This document shows, piece after piece, positions 47,901-54,470 of a stretch of 64,000 bases of DNA. The notes under the pieces are model-generated. The model worked only from the letters and a program-made list of their open reading frames with translations. It was not told the origin of the DNA and searched no databases. A program made the position numbers and the translations under genes. This DNA comes from Nectonema munidae (Eukaryota; Nematomorpha; Nectonematoida; Nectonematidae): contig JAUIRK010000535.1 of NCBI GenBank assembly GCA_030549495.1, positions 106,660 through 170,659 on the forward strand, written 5' to 3'. How positions within the stretch are numbered: position 1 is the stretch's first letter; the number at the start of each line of letters is the position of its first letter.

Positions 47901-49923
47901 AATTAATATTCGTGCCTCATTGGAAATTTTGATATTGAAAAAATTTGTTTTATTATAGATTCCAAATAAAATCTAAACTTCAAAGAGAAATAAATTCATT
48001 TGTGAAACTAAAAATTTGAATATAGTCTTTAGAAAATAGAATCAAAATAAATCGTTCAAAAATCAGTACAACATATCTGACCACAAACATACCACGATTT
48101 TAGTCACAAATCAATCAAAAATGAAAAAAACTTTATATAACTACTTAATTGAAGAGTTAATTTTTTCAGTTTAGCTGTCATATGTCAATCAATTTTTGAT
48201 AAGTTTGATTGATATTTAAAAAAAATAAACGTGACCACCGTATTCAGCATACATGAAAACGGGTGTATATAAATAGGAAATTTTGTATAACCATTTAAAC
48301 TAAGTTTCTTTTCTTAGTTGAGCTGTCATATATAAATTAATTTTTTGACAGGTTTGGTTGATTTAAAAAAAAATAAACGTGACCATTGTGTTCAGCACAC
48401 TTGAAAATGGCTATATATGTGTAAAAAAATTTGCATACCCATTTAAACTAAGAGTTTCTTTTTTTAGTTGAGCTGTCAAATATCAATCAATTTTTGACAA
48501 GTTTGATTGGTTTTTATAAAAAATTAAAAAATCAATCATTTAGTAGGTTCACCCTAAAATTTTGTAATTTACGAAATTATTGAAACGAAGTAACAGTCCA
48601 CATGTATAATCTATTGCTAGATATGCCATACTCTAAAAAATGATGATTTTATACCATGAGTAAAAATAATCTATTTTGTAAAAATTTAGTAACTAAATTT
48701 TTGGTTGAGCCGATTTTATATTTGGTGTTCGAAGGCTATAAATGTCTTTGTTTTCTAAGAACCATATGGAAAGGGTTGAATTAGAAGATTCATTGGTAAT
48801 AAAGTCAGAGCTCATTTATCCGAAAGTAGATTATTCGACAACCCCACTATCCGATGTAATATTGATTAGGAGTGAACGATTTTTCTCGGCCTCGCATTTC
48901 AATTGTCAACAAACCTGGTTCATATCAAATGAATTGGTTAGGTGGATTGATTACTCTGTATTACTTAAAATTAAATTTTAAAATTTTTAGCAACAAAATG
49001 TTACCAAGCTTGATTAATAACACAGAACAAAGAATCATCTTATATAATCTTCATATTCTACCTATACATATTCAGTCAGTATAAATTGTTTGACAATTTA
49101 TTTAGAATACGGCTCTATGAATTGACAAAGAGGATAAATATACATGTAAGAGTACAAAATATTTTGATTGTTGCGACCTTCGTGAGTTATAAGATAAATT
49201 AAGTGTTGTATGTGCAAAAAGTAAGGTTTTGGTTGAGTAAGTGTTAATTAAGGAGAGATTGACTTAATATTAAGGTTTGCGTTTAAGTTGTTTTTAAAGT
49301 AGTTGTTGATATGTTGTTTCAGAGATTTAGTGTTTTTCCTAATAATGATAAAAAAATTATATTTTATACGGTTATTTTTGTATTATAATATATTATTCAT
49401 ACTAGTTATTTCTATTAGGAATAAAAAACTTGTAAAGCTAGTATTTTTCTCCGAAAATTAAAAAATAGCACCCCTAGTTTAATTGCAATTACTATTGTTA
49501 CCTAAAATGACAATAGAAAATAAAAATTTTTAAATTAAAATGAAAATTAAAAATTACGCATTTAACAAATCCAAATCCTCTGTTTGACATATATGATTCC
49601 AAAAGTTTTCCATAGGGAAGAAAAATCTTTTCAAATTGCTTTTGTGTAATATCGTTAGGTAAATTTCCAATAAACAATCTGCACTTACCACTTTTTTTCA
49701 TAAATTCACCTTCGACAGAACTACTATCTAATGAGCTTTTGGCATTGGCTTTATTTTCCACTTTTGAATTACAAATAGTATTCAAAGAATTCAATTTTTC
49801 ATCAGAAAAATAAAGATTATCTGTATTTTTTTTATTATCTTCTTGCAATGAATTATCTAAATGTGAATTTACTTTGTTTTTATCCTGCAAATTTTCGTTC
49901 GGTTTTTTAATTGAACGATCCAT
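14110..49923 (-). CDS. nonA/NONO-like: DBHS-family RNA-binding protein (NONO/SFPQ/PSPC1; nonA-like), 8 exons
   Basis: DBHS proteins bind RNA and DNA, dimerise, and act in the nucleus in splicing, transcription and paraspeckle-type bodies. I assembled eight minus-strand exons: 49558-49923, 32017-32318, 31865-31960, 14744-14940, 14621-14681, 14477-14564, 14358-14424 and 14110-14303. All introns are GT...AG, phases agree at every junction, and the total of 1371 bases gives 456 residues plus stop. Human NONO is 471. Order of parts: acidic/Asn-rich N-terminus (1-80), RRM1 (about 81-153; RNP2 LFIGNL, RNP1 RGFGFVKC), RRM2 (about 154-222; KGYGIVEF), NOPS (about 224-275; PRPVVVEPF, then EPRFAIPGSFEYEYGNRW), coiled coil (about 276-365; RQEELRKLDEARLERLK), and a low-complexity Asn/Ser/Gln tail. 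Introns 1 and 3 are about 17 kb and transposon-filled; the others are 52-62 bases. Human paralogues cannot be told apart here, since invertebrates usually have one DBHS gene. The last exon's end is the least certain point. Confidence 0.93.
15194..16075. mobile_element. Terminal-inverted-repeat element with subterminal 42-bp repeats
   Basis: The left end carries AGACATTTCGCCCCAT (15201-15216) and the right end carries its complement ATGGGGCGAAATGTCT (about 16050-16065). Inward from the left, a unit containing AATTCGCCCCATTATTTTCA repeats every 42 bases (CCCC at 15211, 15253, 15295, 15337), then degenerates to about 15620. The short minus-strand frame over these repeats (15199-15384) is an artefact of the repetition, not a gene. 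There is no transposase. TTAA occurs near both borders but the exact ends are unsure. Confidence 0.6.
16440..17170 (+). repeat. Satellite A (about 150 bp unit), tail of an array
   Basis: Units share the pattern TTTATACCAAATCGACCATG, TTTCATTTCTGAACTCA, and CAATCAAATTTGCGGTTTAC. About 16640-17080 matches 38990-39430 nearly base for base. It is the same array tail duplicated elsewhere in the same gene's other giant intron. About 16440-16640 is the dispersed repeat also seen at 4775-4830 and 29960-30160. Confidence 0.7.
17171..18189. repeat. Long-repeat segment, no gene
   Basis: About 17290-17640 is homologous to 42670-43020 (shared landmarks: AATGAACTAGGA followed by GTGGT or GTTGGT, then a TTCAAAAAA stretch). 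No coding signal. Confidence 0.5.
18190..18709 (+). repeat. Satellite B (about 150 bp unit)
   Basis: Units carry TGACAGGTTTGATTGATTTT, AATATCACCACTGAATTCAG and TTGAAAATGGGTATATATG. The last unit is cut at 18709 by the hAT-like element and resumes at 21482. Confidence 0.75.
18710..21481 (+). mobile_element. Divergent hAT-like transposon, copy 1 (2,772 bp)
   Basis: Termini are CAGAGTGGTC and, inverted, TAGAGTGGTC. GTGTATAT is duplicated at 18702-18709 and 21482-21489. The interrupted transposase runs from about 19011 to 21246. It has an N-terminal helical region (LKQSARMTVSQLIPFWQKAG, LFDIAHQSANKLIK), an acidic linker, LTVHWDGKLIPG (candidate first Asp), CFDTTASNTG (candidate second Asp), then ACQHH (C-x-x-H), PRDDYREFLELTVIFLGE, HRARWMAK, LWYLSEEMVGLAFFD and a C-terminal NDVAERAIKLIQDFNRNLM. 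The D / D / C-x-x-H / RW order is that of hAT-group transposases, but the sequence is far from ordinary hATs. I know it only as an uncharacterised repeated protein in invertebrate genomes. At least four frame breaks or stops disable it, including TAG for Trp near 20311. Confidence 0.82.
21482..21796 (+). repeat. Satellite B, two units
   Basis: ATTCAGCATA recurs at 21621 and 21771, a period of exactly 150. The array is interrupted at 21797 by the Tigger element and resumes at about 29790. Confidence 0.8.
22281..27253 (+). mobile_element. piggyBac transposon, about 5 kb, nested in the Tigger element
   Basis: The left end CCCTGAATTTTGCCAG plus TGTTGCAAAAATGCAACA mirrors the right end, inverted: CCCGAATGTTACCAG plus CGTTGCATTTTTGCAACA. 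TTAA adjoins the right end at 27254; the left flank no longer reads TTAA. A second, inner inverted pair (GTTGCATTAATACAACAG near 22572; CTGTTGTATT-like complement near 27070) adds subterminal symmetry. The transposase occupies only 23026-24767. The roughly 2.3 kb from 24770 to 27040 has no recognisable gene, and includes several GGTACAAAA/TTTTGTACC blocks (24950-25340). The left border is approximate. Confidence 0.65.
23026..24767 (+). pseudogene. piggyBac transposase (PGBD2/3-like), near complete but broken
   Basis: The ATG at 23026 starts an N-terminus typical of PGBD3-like proteins (ELSLNDALNL, YITPPCLN, EEDSADDENDD). A stop lies at about 23074, and a frame change precedes the long open frame at 23274-24317. 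Catalytic landmarks are FDIDETMLPYFGSYGC with NKPIRYGYKVF (first Asp), HLFIDNYFTS (second), and, after a frameshift near 24262, RWNVALRKKVELPIP and YNKNMGFTDSMNY (third). The usual Trp of the KKW motif is a TGA stop near 24424. The C-terminal zinc finger RCAVCKSQTYYFCSKCDVTL (24537-24767) is intact. Confidence 0.9.
28083..29640 (+). pseudogene. Tigger/pogo transposase (CENP-B-type HTH plus DDE_1), frameshifted
   Basis: The ATG at 28083 opens a CENP-B/pogo DNA-binding region (ISEKIKVIKSYDVNKASQRE, then ELAKEFGVGKTQIASILKRK), followed by a second helix-turn-helix (about residues 70-120, ending NFKASDGW). The catalytic domain keeps all three acidic positions: NMDETGLGFRALP (about 28583), LLILDNCPSHPHLEL (about 28905) and LQPLDQGIIKTFKSFYK (about 28996). 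A long acidic C-terminus runs to 29637. Single-base frameshifts near 28434, 28900 and 29118 break the frame. The copy is otherwise nearly complete, so it is a fairly young loss. Confidence 0.9.
29790..30160 (+). repeat. Satellite B unit, then dispersed repeat
   Basis: 29790-29960 resumes satellite B after the Tigger insertion. 29960-30160 matches the dispersed repeat at 16440-16560 and 4200-4700 (CTACAAAAAGTAA; TTCATAGTTTGACA). Confidence 0.65.
30161..31039 (+). repeat. No gene; minisatellite of about 60 bp at 30777-30965
   Basis: Three units contain AATGTGAATGTTTTTAAGAG, TATTGTTCATT and AGGAGG. The open frame at 30435-30713 (92 codons) has no motif I recognise and is probably chance. Confidence 0.6.
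31040..31390 (+). mobile_element. LINE reverse-transcriptase C-terminal relic
   Basis: The translation gives QKRIIRSVFNLKYKSH, then ILKIGDLHFYRLCLFFQ and LTFNSKVHGHYTRSAFL. This is the conserved tail that follows the reverse transcriptase in CR1/Jockey-type LINEs. Compare the better-kept tail at 63390-63825. Stops and a frame change are present. Confidence 0.7.
31391..31864. other. A+T-rich intron sequence, no gene
   Basis: I see nothing in it beyond the A+T-rich flank of the LINE relic. It runs up to the exon 3 donor at 31864. Confidence 0.5.
31865..32318 (-). CDS. nonA/NONO-like: NONO-like exons 2 and 3: end of RRM1, RRM2, start of NOPS
   Basis: Exon 2 (32017-32318) starts after a TTTTAG acceptor with ENRYLAEKAKTELDGKNYNG, which completes RRM1. 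It continues through RRM2 (STIKVINLSNWVTNEILEKA, ADERGKSKGYGIVEF, EGVFLLT). A 56-base intron follows. Exon 3 (31865-31960) encodes CPRPVVVEPFESIDEEDGF and KYMNKNSQYLK, the start of the NOPS domain. The phase-2 junction completes a Ser codon. The GTAATT donor at 31864 opens the second giant intron. Confidence 0.93.
32319..32599. other. 5'-most... end of intron 1 next to exon 2; nothing recognised
   Basis: This is the 3' end of the host intron 1 (minus strand), directly upstream of the exon 2 acceptor. No repeat or gene recognised. Confidence 0.4.
32600..33760 (+). mobile_element. LINE relic: endonuclease and part of reverse transcriptase
   Basis: After a short leader (SYAEAAKAPPKL, 32600-32830), frames at 32820-33217 give a Jockey/R1-like endonuclease end: LNFYCVSAYFPP, ERILIVGDTNARHVFWDS, LLYKKFLNFFL. 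From about 33300, LIKFIKSYLSERVIFLTGYT, STPQ and LFIILIDPLLEFLS lead to YQDFSDDLVIG, an altered YADD active site, and LLNLKLNLKKCALM. Part of the polymerase between the domains and everything after 33760 is missing. It lies antisense to the host gene. Confidence 0.8.
33785..33950. repeat. Poly-G run and 68-bp tandem duplication with poly-C
   Basis: A G run of about 20 bases (33785-33806) is followed at once by TCTTTTCAAACCTCCCCCCC. A unit of about 68 bases (TCTTTTCAAACC through GAAATTTGAGTTG) then appears twice in tandem. The G run faces the C runs, so the strand can fold on itself. Confidence 0.8.
33951..34252. other. No gene recognised
   Basis: Possible non-coding 5' region of the following piggyBac copy. 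No terminal repeat found. Confidence 0.35.
34253..35190 (+). mobile_element. piggyBac transposase relic lacking its catalytic core
   Basis: The N-terminal third is recognisable: TNYEPVRFGRQRAADIIRDV, NLFFDKKIVTKILNYTNSRI, FYAYIGLCYLRAFSGQN. The C-terminal end is also present: KKWWWPHFTNLLSTLMTSYF (about 34810-34870), then NGRSHWLKQMDKVRCAVSS and VICETCDVALCIDNGHFKLF (34883-35188). Between them (about 34650-34800) lies only about 150 bases of markedly GC-richer sequence instead of the DDE domain. This is an internally deleted, non-autonomous copy. The open frame has no ATG at its start. Confidence 0.8.
35191..35709. other. No gene; two strong hairpins
   Basis: 35257-35285 pairs CCCTAGCGT with ACGCTAGGG (9-bp stem, 11-base loop). 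Around 35593-35635, TACGTTTTACGT pairs with ACGTAAAACGTA, within CGTACGTTTTACGTACG. These are probably ends of the piggyBac copy or of another element. Confidence 0.5.
35710..37822 (+). mobile_element. Divergent hAT-like transposon, copy 2, 3'-truncated
   Basis: The left end CACTAGGGTGAC is followed by ATGGTAAAAATTT, matching copy 1 at the same distance from its end. The coding relic parallels copy 1: LTESAKITVEELLSNWNKAK, LFDVAHQDALKLI, MSFDTTSSNTGKNLGAC, LACRHHVHELIVKHVFDALL, PRDDYKELLNLSLIFLGE, then after an inserted MITE PGAHQRARWMSKFIYCLK, and near 37640-37750 DLQLLQSFIKYKK and ATTALKV. The repeated C-x-x-H (CRHH) and the FDTT.SNTG block support one family. The copies are quite diverged at protein level. 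It stops where the TTAA-bordered leader begins at 37823. Confidence 0.78.
37306..37463. mobile_element. hAT-type MITE, 158 bp, poly-C-rich, exact 8-bp target duplication
   Basis: Termini are CAGTGGCGTAGCCA and its perfect complement TGGCTACGCCACTG. CCCTGGTG is duplicated at 37298-37305 and 37464-37471. The interior is mostly long C runs separated by TAAATTCCTTGCATG. Removing the insert and one octamer rejoins the host relic in frame (YAPGAHQRARWM), matching copy 1's HGALHRARWM. Confidence 0.92.
37823..39431 (+). repeat. TTAA-bordered leader followed by satellite A array
   Basis: The leader starts TTAACCCTATTAGTGCTG, then a hairpin (GGGGGGCG, loop TAAAA, CGCCCCCC), and runs to about 38210. 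Satellite A units follow: CATGCT anchors at 38270, 38421, 38571, 38723 and 38874 give a period of 150-152, then shorter or diverged units reach 39431. Short open frames here (for example 38551-38742) are repeat artefacts. Confidence 0.85.
39432..41585 (+). mobile_element. piggyBac transposon between satellites A and B
   Basis: TTAA stands at 39432-39435 and 41582-41585. Subterminal inverted similarity is clear: left TGACGTCAATTTGACCACA (about 39512-39530) against the complement of right TGCGGTCAAATTGACCGCA (about 41522-41540), itself a perfect 19-bp palindrome. The extreme ends match poorly, so the left border could be another TTAA at 39458. The transposase lies at 39852-41434. Confidence 0.65.
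39852..41434 (+). pseudogene. piggyBac transposase, complete in outline, frameshifted
   Basis: The ATG at 39852 gives an acidic N-terminus (SGSDDELVCYESEVESYS), then a frame change near 40330. The next frame carries RGVVGARKLPLRSLWSKKWG, RERFEEVLKFLRFD, and ELTIDEQLLPKKARCPFTQY with LPSKPDKYGIKFWLMVD (first catalytic Asp). After 40795 the other frame has YNITCDNFFTSKKLV (second Asp). FGVDIIDQMCRMYSTK with TKRWPLAVFS holds the third (about 41030-41110). The C-terminal Cys finger CRNKASKNCDECKHPVCGKC is open in 41174-41434. All three Asp are kept but several frame changes and stops intervene. Confidence 0.9.
41586..42060 (+). repeat. Satellite B array
   Basis: It starts with TTCTACATACTTGAAATG as at 18205 and follows the 18190-18700 order (TTGACATGGGCTGTCATATT; ACCGTGCCTGATCC; AATATCACCACTGAATTCAG). 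This is the same array tract in duplicate. Confidence 0.8.
42061..43133. repeat. Degenerate satellite A-like units and long repeat; no gene
   Basis: 42100-42660 holds worn satellite A-like blocks (GATTTCATTTGTGGACTC and similar). 42670-43020 matches 17290-17640. No credible coding. Confidence 0.5.
43134..43540 (+). CDS. Possible small two-exon gene nested in NONO-like intron 1
   Basis: I do not recognise this gene. Exon 1 (43134-43186) begins with ATG in a GC-richer stretch and encodes MAPTKFGQPISAHALDV. A GTACAC donor and a CCAG acceptor (exon 2, 43366-43540) join in phase 2 to give 75 residues. The second exon has an amphipathic stretch (RNLFAELFAAILFGGPGP) and a Lys/Pro-rich hydrophilic tail (DDEKPKPKGKTKTPPATP) before TAA. 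An AATAAA follows about 95 bases later. Codon use and composition look unlike the surrounding A+T-rich repeat. The acceptor has a poor pyrimidine tract. It could instead be a processed or captured fragment, or chance. Confidence 0.35.
43541..44635. repeat. Poly-C run and satellite B fragment; no further gene
   Basis: A C run of 19 bases spans 43971-43989, followed by AAATAATTTCAAGAATGTGC. 44267-44330 is a single worn satellite B unit (TTGACAGGTTTGATCGATTT). Confidence 0.55.
44644..46638 (+). mobile_element. hAT transposon (ZBED5-like), internally deleted, with intact ends
   Basis: Termini are CAGTGGTTCCCAACC and, inverted, CAGTGGCTCCCAACC. CTGTAGAG is duplicated exactly at 44636-44643 and 46639-46646. 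Coding remnants are DIPISNNTMQRRISDMSVDV (45161-45280), HCDSILAFLAKLKLYKNRMS, SQLDDEFGRYFPYLS, NPFLCQVDDALEEAQEEFIE, LPSFWCSM and VLLPFASTYLCE (45459-45900), and a C-terminal LAVTEPRIHELVAQK (46095-46145). The middle of the catalytic domain is deleted, so it cannot transpose itself. Its length of 1,995 bp is short for a coding hAT. Confidence 0.92.
46647..47158. other. A+T-rich, no gene
   Basis: No coding or repeat structure recognised. Confidence 0.45.
47159..47535 (-). mobile_element. piggyBac transposase fragment
   Basis: On the minus strand, TIVGTIETRRKGIPQSIKCL precedes KSKGKKNVLVLTSRPP, KLAIFKQYDFSMGRTDIVDQ (third catalytic Asp region), and YYTNRKTKKWTVAAFSYLLD. This is the C-terminal part of the DDE domain only. 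One stop separates the first block from the rest. Confidence 0.82.
47536..48120. other. A+T-rich, no gene
   Basis: No recognisable feature. Confidence 0.45.
48121..48540 (+). repeat. Satellite B, three diverged units
   Basis: Each unit carries GAGCTGTCA, TTTTTGACAAGTTTGATTG and a GAAAATGG block. They are more diverged than the 21.5-kb units (CGTGACCACC in place of ATATCACCACT). Confidence 0.7.
48541..49557. other. No recognised gene; two overlapping open frames at 48742-49084
   Basis: The frames at 48742-48981 and 48872-49084 overlap and could be one frameshifted protein. I recognise no domain. The rest is A+T-rich intron 1 sequence up to the exon 1 donor. Confidence 0.3.
49558..49923 (-). 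CDS. nonA/NONO-like: NONO-like exon 1: N-terminal tail and first half of RRM1
   Basis: The exon opens at an ATG (complement of 49921-49923) and encodes 122 residues. The first 80 are hydrophilic, rich in Asn, Lys, Ser and Asp. RRM1 then begins with CRLFIGNLPNDITQKQFEKI. The exon ends in phase 0 directly after the RNP1 core RGFGFVKC, before a GTAATT donor. RRM1 is therefore interrupted by the 17-kb intron 1. A further 5' non-coding exon cannot be excluded. Confidence 0.92.
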
Positions 49924-50460
49924 AATAAAATGTCGGATAGGTTTTATTGGAGGATTTGTATCAAAAAATTATTTTTTAAAATATTCCTTAATTCTTTGAG
50001 AAAAAATATATTAATATATTAGTTTCAAAAAATATATAATTATTTATTTTTCATGCTTAATATTAAAAAAAAATTTTTACTTATGATTCATTTTAATTTG
50101 TAGGTTGTTTGATACGCCATCTTTACATTAGCCACATACGCTAATTACAGGTTTACAGGCAACTACACATTGCACGGCAAAATGATTCATTTTGACTTTT
50201 CAAGTAAATTTAATTTTCTTTTTTTTAAGTATGGTATTTTTCTAATATATGCTCATTACTATATTTATAGTATTTATTTTTAACTCAATATGCTAAAAAG
50301 CTTTATCTCTTTATGCTTTTTTGTGTAAATAATTATGTGTAAAATTGATTTGGTATCCAGGACATTCTGGCATTATTTGAAATGAATTTGTTGACACTAG
50401 TGATTCCTTAAAAGAAAGTCTATTGACACTTGAGTTCAAAAGCTGCTTTCATCCCCACAC
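49924..50460. other. Region upstream of the NONO-like start codon
   Basis: This should hold the 5' UTR and promoter. I see no clear TATA box or other element distinct from the general A+T richness. Confidence 0.4.
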
Positions 50461-50892
50461 TTAACCCTATTAGTGTTGGGGCGTAAAACGCCCCCCCCCC
50501 CTCCTTCACTAAAAAATTAATTGTAGAAAATTGGCTGAATCATATCCCTTCAAATTTTGTGACTTTTCCTAAAATCGCTAGCTGCATCTTTTGAAATCAT
50601 ATTCATCGTAGTTGAATGAACCATTCATTTCCAAAACTGTCAATCAACATCAAAAATTAAAATTTTTCAGCAAAATTTTGACATTATCTGTACTTAACCT
50701 TATAACTTAGGATCTATATTATATAATACCCTGAAAATTTATAATTATATACAGTTTGGAACGCATAACACTTTATATATTTACTTTTTTCAATAATCAT
50801 GGCTATTTTTTAGAAAATGTCAATCAAAATTTTGATTGATCAAAAATGTATCTGATAAAATATACCTTCAAATTTTACATAAAATATATGTT

Positions 50893-51060
50893 TTTTGAAG
50901 AAGAAGAAGAAGAATTTATTGTATTACAAAATTATTCAACGAAAAAATGGCAAGTAAATCAAACTTAAAATAACATATTTTTCGATGGCTTGTGGTGAGC
51001 AAAATTGTAAAAAAAAAGATTTATTAAAATCACTTGAGTATCCATAATCTTGCAAAAGCT
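50893..51060 (-). mobile_element. LINE 3' end, minus strand, with (TTC)n tail
   Basis: Read on the minus strand it ends TTGTAATACAATAAATTC followed by (TTC)n, a polyadenylation-signal-like and microsatellite tail typical of some LINEs. It interrupts the satellite A unit at 50892. No coding remains. The inner border is approximate. Confidence 0.45.
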
Positions 51061-51167
51061 TGTTGTAGGGCGTACTATCAAGAATGGGTGTTTATTTGTG
51101 TAAGAAGATCATCACTTAAAATTTGTTGTCAATCTTATTATTGTTGATATATAGATGTCATTTGTAT

Positions 51168-51298
51168 CAGAGGTCTGGCAAGACCTCCGGGGAGACAACT
51201 TGCCAAACTTGCCAGCCTTATTATATATTTAAATGTGTAAATCGTAAAATGCTTAAAAAATATACTTAAAATAAAAATTTTCAAAAAATATTTTACAT
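51168..51298 (+). mobile_element. LINE 3' UTR copy with conserved hairpin
   Basis: This matches 63870-64000, the sequence just after a LINE ORF, almost base for base over about 130 bases. It includes the hairpin GAGGTCT-GGCA-AGACCTC (51170-51187). It is therefore a severely 5'-truncated LINE insertion. Confidence 0.8.
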
Positions 51299-51978
51299 AC
51301 ATATTGAAAGCCACATTTCAAAAATTCTACCTAAAAGTTCAAAAAATTTAACTTTGAAATTGCAGTTTTATTTCATAAAAACTATATGATTGGTTGAAAT
51401 GTTTATGTAATATATAATAATAATAATATTAATACTACCAATACTACTTTTTGAAAATTTTTACTTGTTTGATTTGAAGAAAGAATTAAACTGTTTTTCA
51501 ATATTTCTTTTTCATGATATATATATCATTAGAAAGCTTATCGTTTGCTACATACTCTAGAATAATTTATTATTGAAAAAGTTTTAAAAATTTTAATAAA
51601 TGGACTTTACTTCGAAAAATTTTGTCTAAATTTTTGAAAAAATTACGGACCACCTTTTGAGTGAAGCATAATGTGAAGATTTTTAAAAAAAAATTGAATG
51701 AAAATGATATCATTGGAATCCTCTTTTATGTGAGGTCAGTCAACTTTTATCTAGTTTCAAAAAATACCAATAATTAACGTGATGAGTTTATATATTATTT
51801 CTTCAAAATTTTATATTCACAAAAGTAGAATATGGTTTTTAACATTTTAAAATGTCATAGTTAAATAAAACTGTCGAAAATTAATATATATTTTTTACTT
51901 TTTTATGGGTCAGTAGTATAGGTCAGTATAATATTTTTCTAATAAATTTTAAATTATTTTTCAAGTGAAAAAAGTCGA
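51299..51978. other. A+T-rich, no gene
   Basis: It may include the rest of the LINE tail; extent unknown because the other copy runs off the window. Confidence 0.4.
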
Positions 51979-52503
51979 TTAAATGTACGAGTTTTGTTTG
52001 ATAATCGTAGTCTACTTTTATTTAGTTTAGATACAACATTTCTAATTTTTAACGAAGGGCATTCGTTATATTTATACCGACAGTGTGCGAAGAATAAATC
52101 ACATTATTGATTGATTTTAGAGCATAATTATGCGAAGAAAGATTAACACATGTTGCATTACGCGTTTGTGAGCGCAGTGAATTCTTATCTCACATACGCT
52201 TCACCACATCTTTAGCACGCGTGTGTGGTTTATTATGTCGATTGAATGTAAGAGTTTTGTTGGATAATCGTAGTCTACTTTTATTTAGTTTAGATACAAC
52301 CTTTCTAATTTTTAACGAAAAACATTCGTTATATTTATACCGACAGTGTGCGAAGAATAAATCACATTATTGATTGATTTTAGAGCATAATTATGCGAAG
52401 AAAGATTAACACATGTTGCATTACGCGTTTGTGAGCGCAGTGAATTCTTATCTCGCATACGCTTCACCACATCTTTAGCACGCGTGTGTGGTTTATTTTA
52501 TCG
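51979..52503. repeat. Two-copy tandem repeat, about 262 bp unit
   Basis: The units begin AATGTACGAGTTTTGT (51982) and AATGTAAGAGTTTTGT (52244) and differ at few positions. Each holds a CpG-bearing stretch with ACGCGTTTGTGAGCGCAG and CACGCGTGTG. Partial copies of the unit start recur near 52966 and 53330. Confidence 0.85.
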
Positions 52504-52719
52504 GGTAGTGTACGTTAGTTTATTTGTAGTGTTCCTAGCTTAAATCTTAGTCAAATATTAAAACCTTATAACTTTCACATTTCTCAACAAAATGCATCAT
52601 GCGATATACCAAATTAAAGCATTTTTCTGGCCTTTCAGAATACATTACTTATATCATAAGTACTTAAGAAATGCCATTTTACTGTTTTATTTTATGGGCT
52701 TCATACCATTAATTAGCAG

Positions 52720-53755
52720 ATAAGGGATGCATTTTAAACTAAAGCTCCTTTCATTATGACAAATTTTTACCTATATTATGTGACAATTTCCAGCACAATT
52801 ATAAAGCGACTCTACTCTCAGAATCTAAATTTATTTGTAGATTTTTATAAAATAGTATTAGTTTTTCCATTTTTTTTATAAATTAACCTTCGTTTTTTTA
52901 TTGGTCAGTATAATCTTTTTCTAATAAATTTAAAATTATTTTTGAAGTGAAAAATGTAGATCGAATGTACAAGTTTTGTTGGATAATTGTAGTCCACTAT
53001 TTATTTTTAGATTTTTATAAAATCATTTTAGTTTTCGGTTTTTTTTATAAATTAACATTAGTTTTTACTTCTTTTGAAATAATCATCCAAAATTTAAGTG
53101 CGGGTTTGATTTACACTTTGATTCGAAAAAAATATGTTTTGGATAAATATTATTTTTATTATTGTTTACTGCATATAAATTTCTAAAGAGAAGATAAATA
53201 GATCAAAATATGTGTTTTAATCAATTTTTATCAATAAGTAATCTCATGAATTTTTTTTTCACTTTAATCCTAAATTTATTTCTATATTTTTATAAAATAA
53301 TTATAATTTTCGACATCCACATTGAAGAAATAATGAGTTTTGTTGGATAATCATAGTCTACTTTTATTTAGATTAGATACAACCATTATAAGGGATGCAT
53401 TTTAAACTAAAGCTCCTTTCATTTGGACAAATTTTTAGCTATATTATGTGATAATTTCTAACACAATTATAAAGCGACTCTACTCTCAGAATCTAAATTT
53501 ATTTGTAGATTTTGAATTAATCAACCAAAATTTAAATGCGGTTTTGATTTACACTTTGATTCGAAAAAATATGTTTTGGATAAATATTATTTTTATTATT
53601 GTTTAGTGCATTAAATTTAAGGAGATAAGGGATGCATTTTAAACTAAAGCTTTTTTCATTTGGACAAATTTTTACCTATATTCTGTGACAATTTCCAGCC
53701 CAATTATAAAGCGACTCTACTTTCAGAATCTAAATTTATTTGTATATTGAAGAAA
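52720..53755. repeat. Three spaced copies of a ~125-bp repeat
   Basis: Copies begin AAGGGATGCATTTTAAACTA at 52722, 53390 and 53627 and end near AATCTAAATTTATTTGTA. A second block, ATATGTTTTGGATAAATATT, lies between them twice. The array is composite and partly rearranged. Confidence 0.75.
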
Positions 53756-53857
53756 TATTTTTTCAGTATAAAGAGTTTAGAAAACTTTTCTCTAATATGT
53801 AATGATATATTCTCATAACCTGTACGGTTGAACGCGGGTAGACAACTTGCGTGTTAT

Positions 53858-53992
53858 CTCCAAACTGTATATTACGATGATTCTTCTCCAACCTGTATTC
53901 TACGATAATTCACCTCCAACCTGTATACTACGATGATTCATCTCTAACCTGTATACTACGATGATTCATCTTCAACCTGTATACTACGATGG
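53858..53992. repeat. 28-bp minisatellite, about five units
   Basis: The unit contains CCAACCTGTATACTACGATG then ATTCATCT; period 28. It lies immediately before the inverted satellite A units. Confidence 0.85.
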
Positions 53993-53999
53993 TTTCTAT

Positions 54000-54470
54000 A
54001 AAAACATATATTTCATGTAAAATTGAGAAAATCTTTTTGCAGATAACTTTTAGAAGTAAATCGCAAATTTGATTGACATTGACAGATATCTTAAAAGTGA
54101 AAAATGAGTTCAGAAATGAAAACAGCATAGTTGATTTGGTATAAAAACATATATTTCAGTGTAAAATGTGAATGAATGTATTGGAGACAATTTTTTGAAG
54201 TAAACCGCAAATTTAATTAACATGTATAGGTATTTTCAGATCCTAAACGTAAAAAATGAGTCCAGAAATGAAACCAGCATGGCCGATTTAGTATAACAAA
54301 TATATTTTATGTAAAATGTGAAGGAATGTTTTTGGAGACAATTTTAAAAAGTAAACCGCAAATTTAATTAATACTTATAGGTATTTTCAAATCCTAAATG
54401 TAAAAAATGTGTCCAGAAATCAGCATGACCGATTTAGTATAAAAACATATATTTTATGTTAAATTTTAAG
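54000..54470 (-). repeat. Satellite A units, inverted orientation
   Basis: Reverse complement of the array at 38.2-39.4 kb (AAACCGCAAATTTAATTAAC; GAAACCAGCATGGCCGATTT). It joins the inverted leader at about 54470, the same order as at 37823-38270. Confidence 0.8.
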
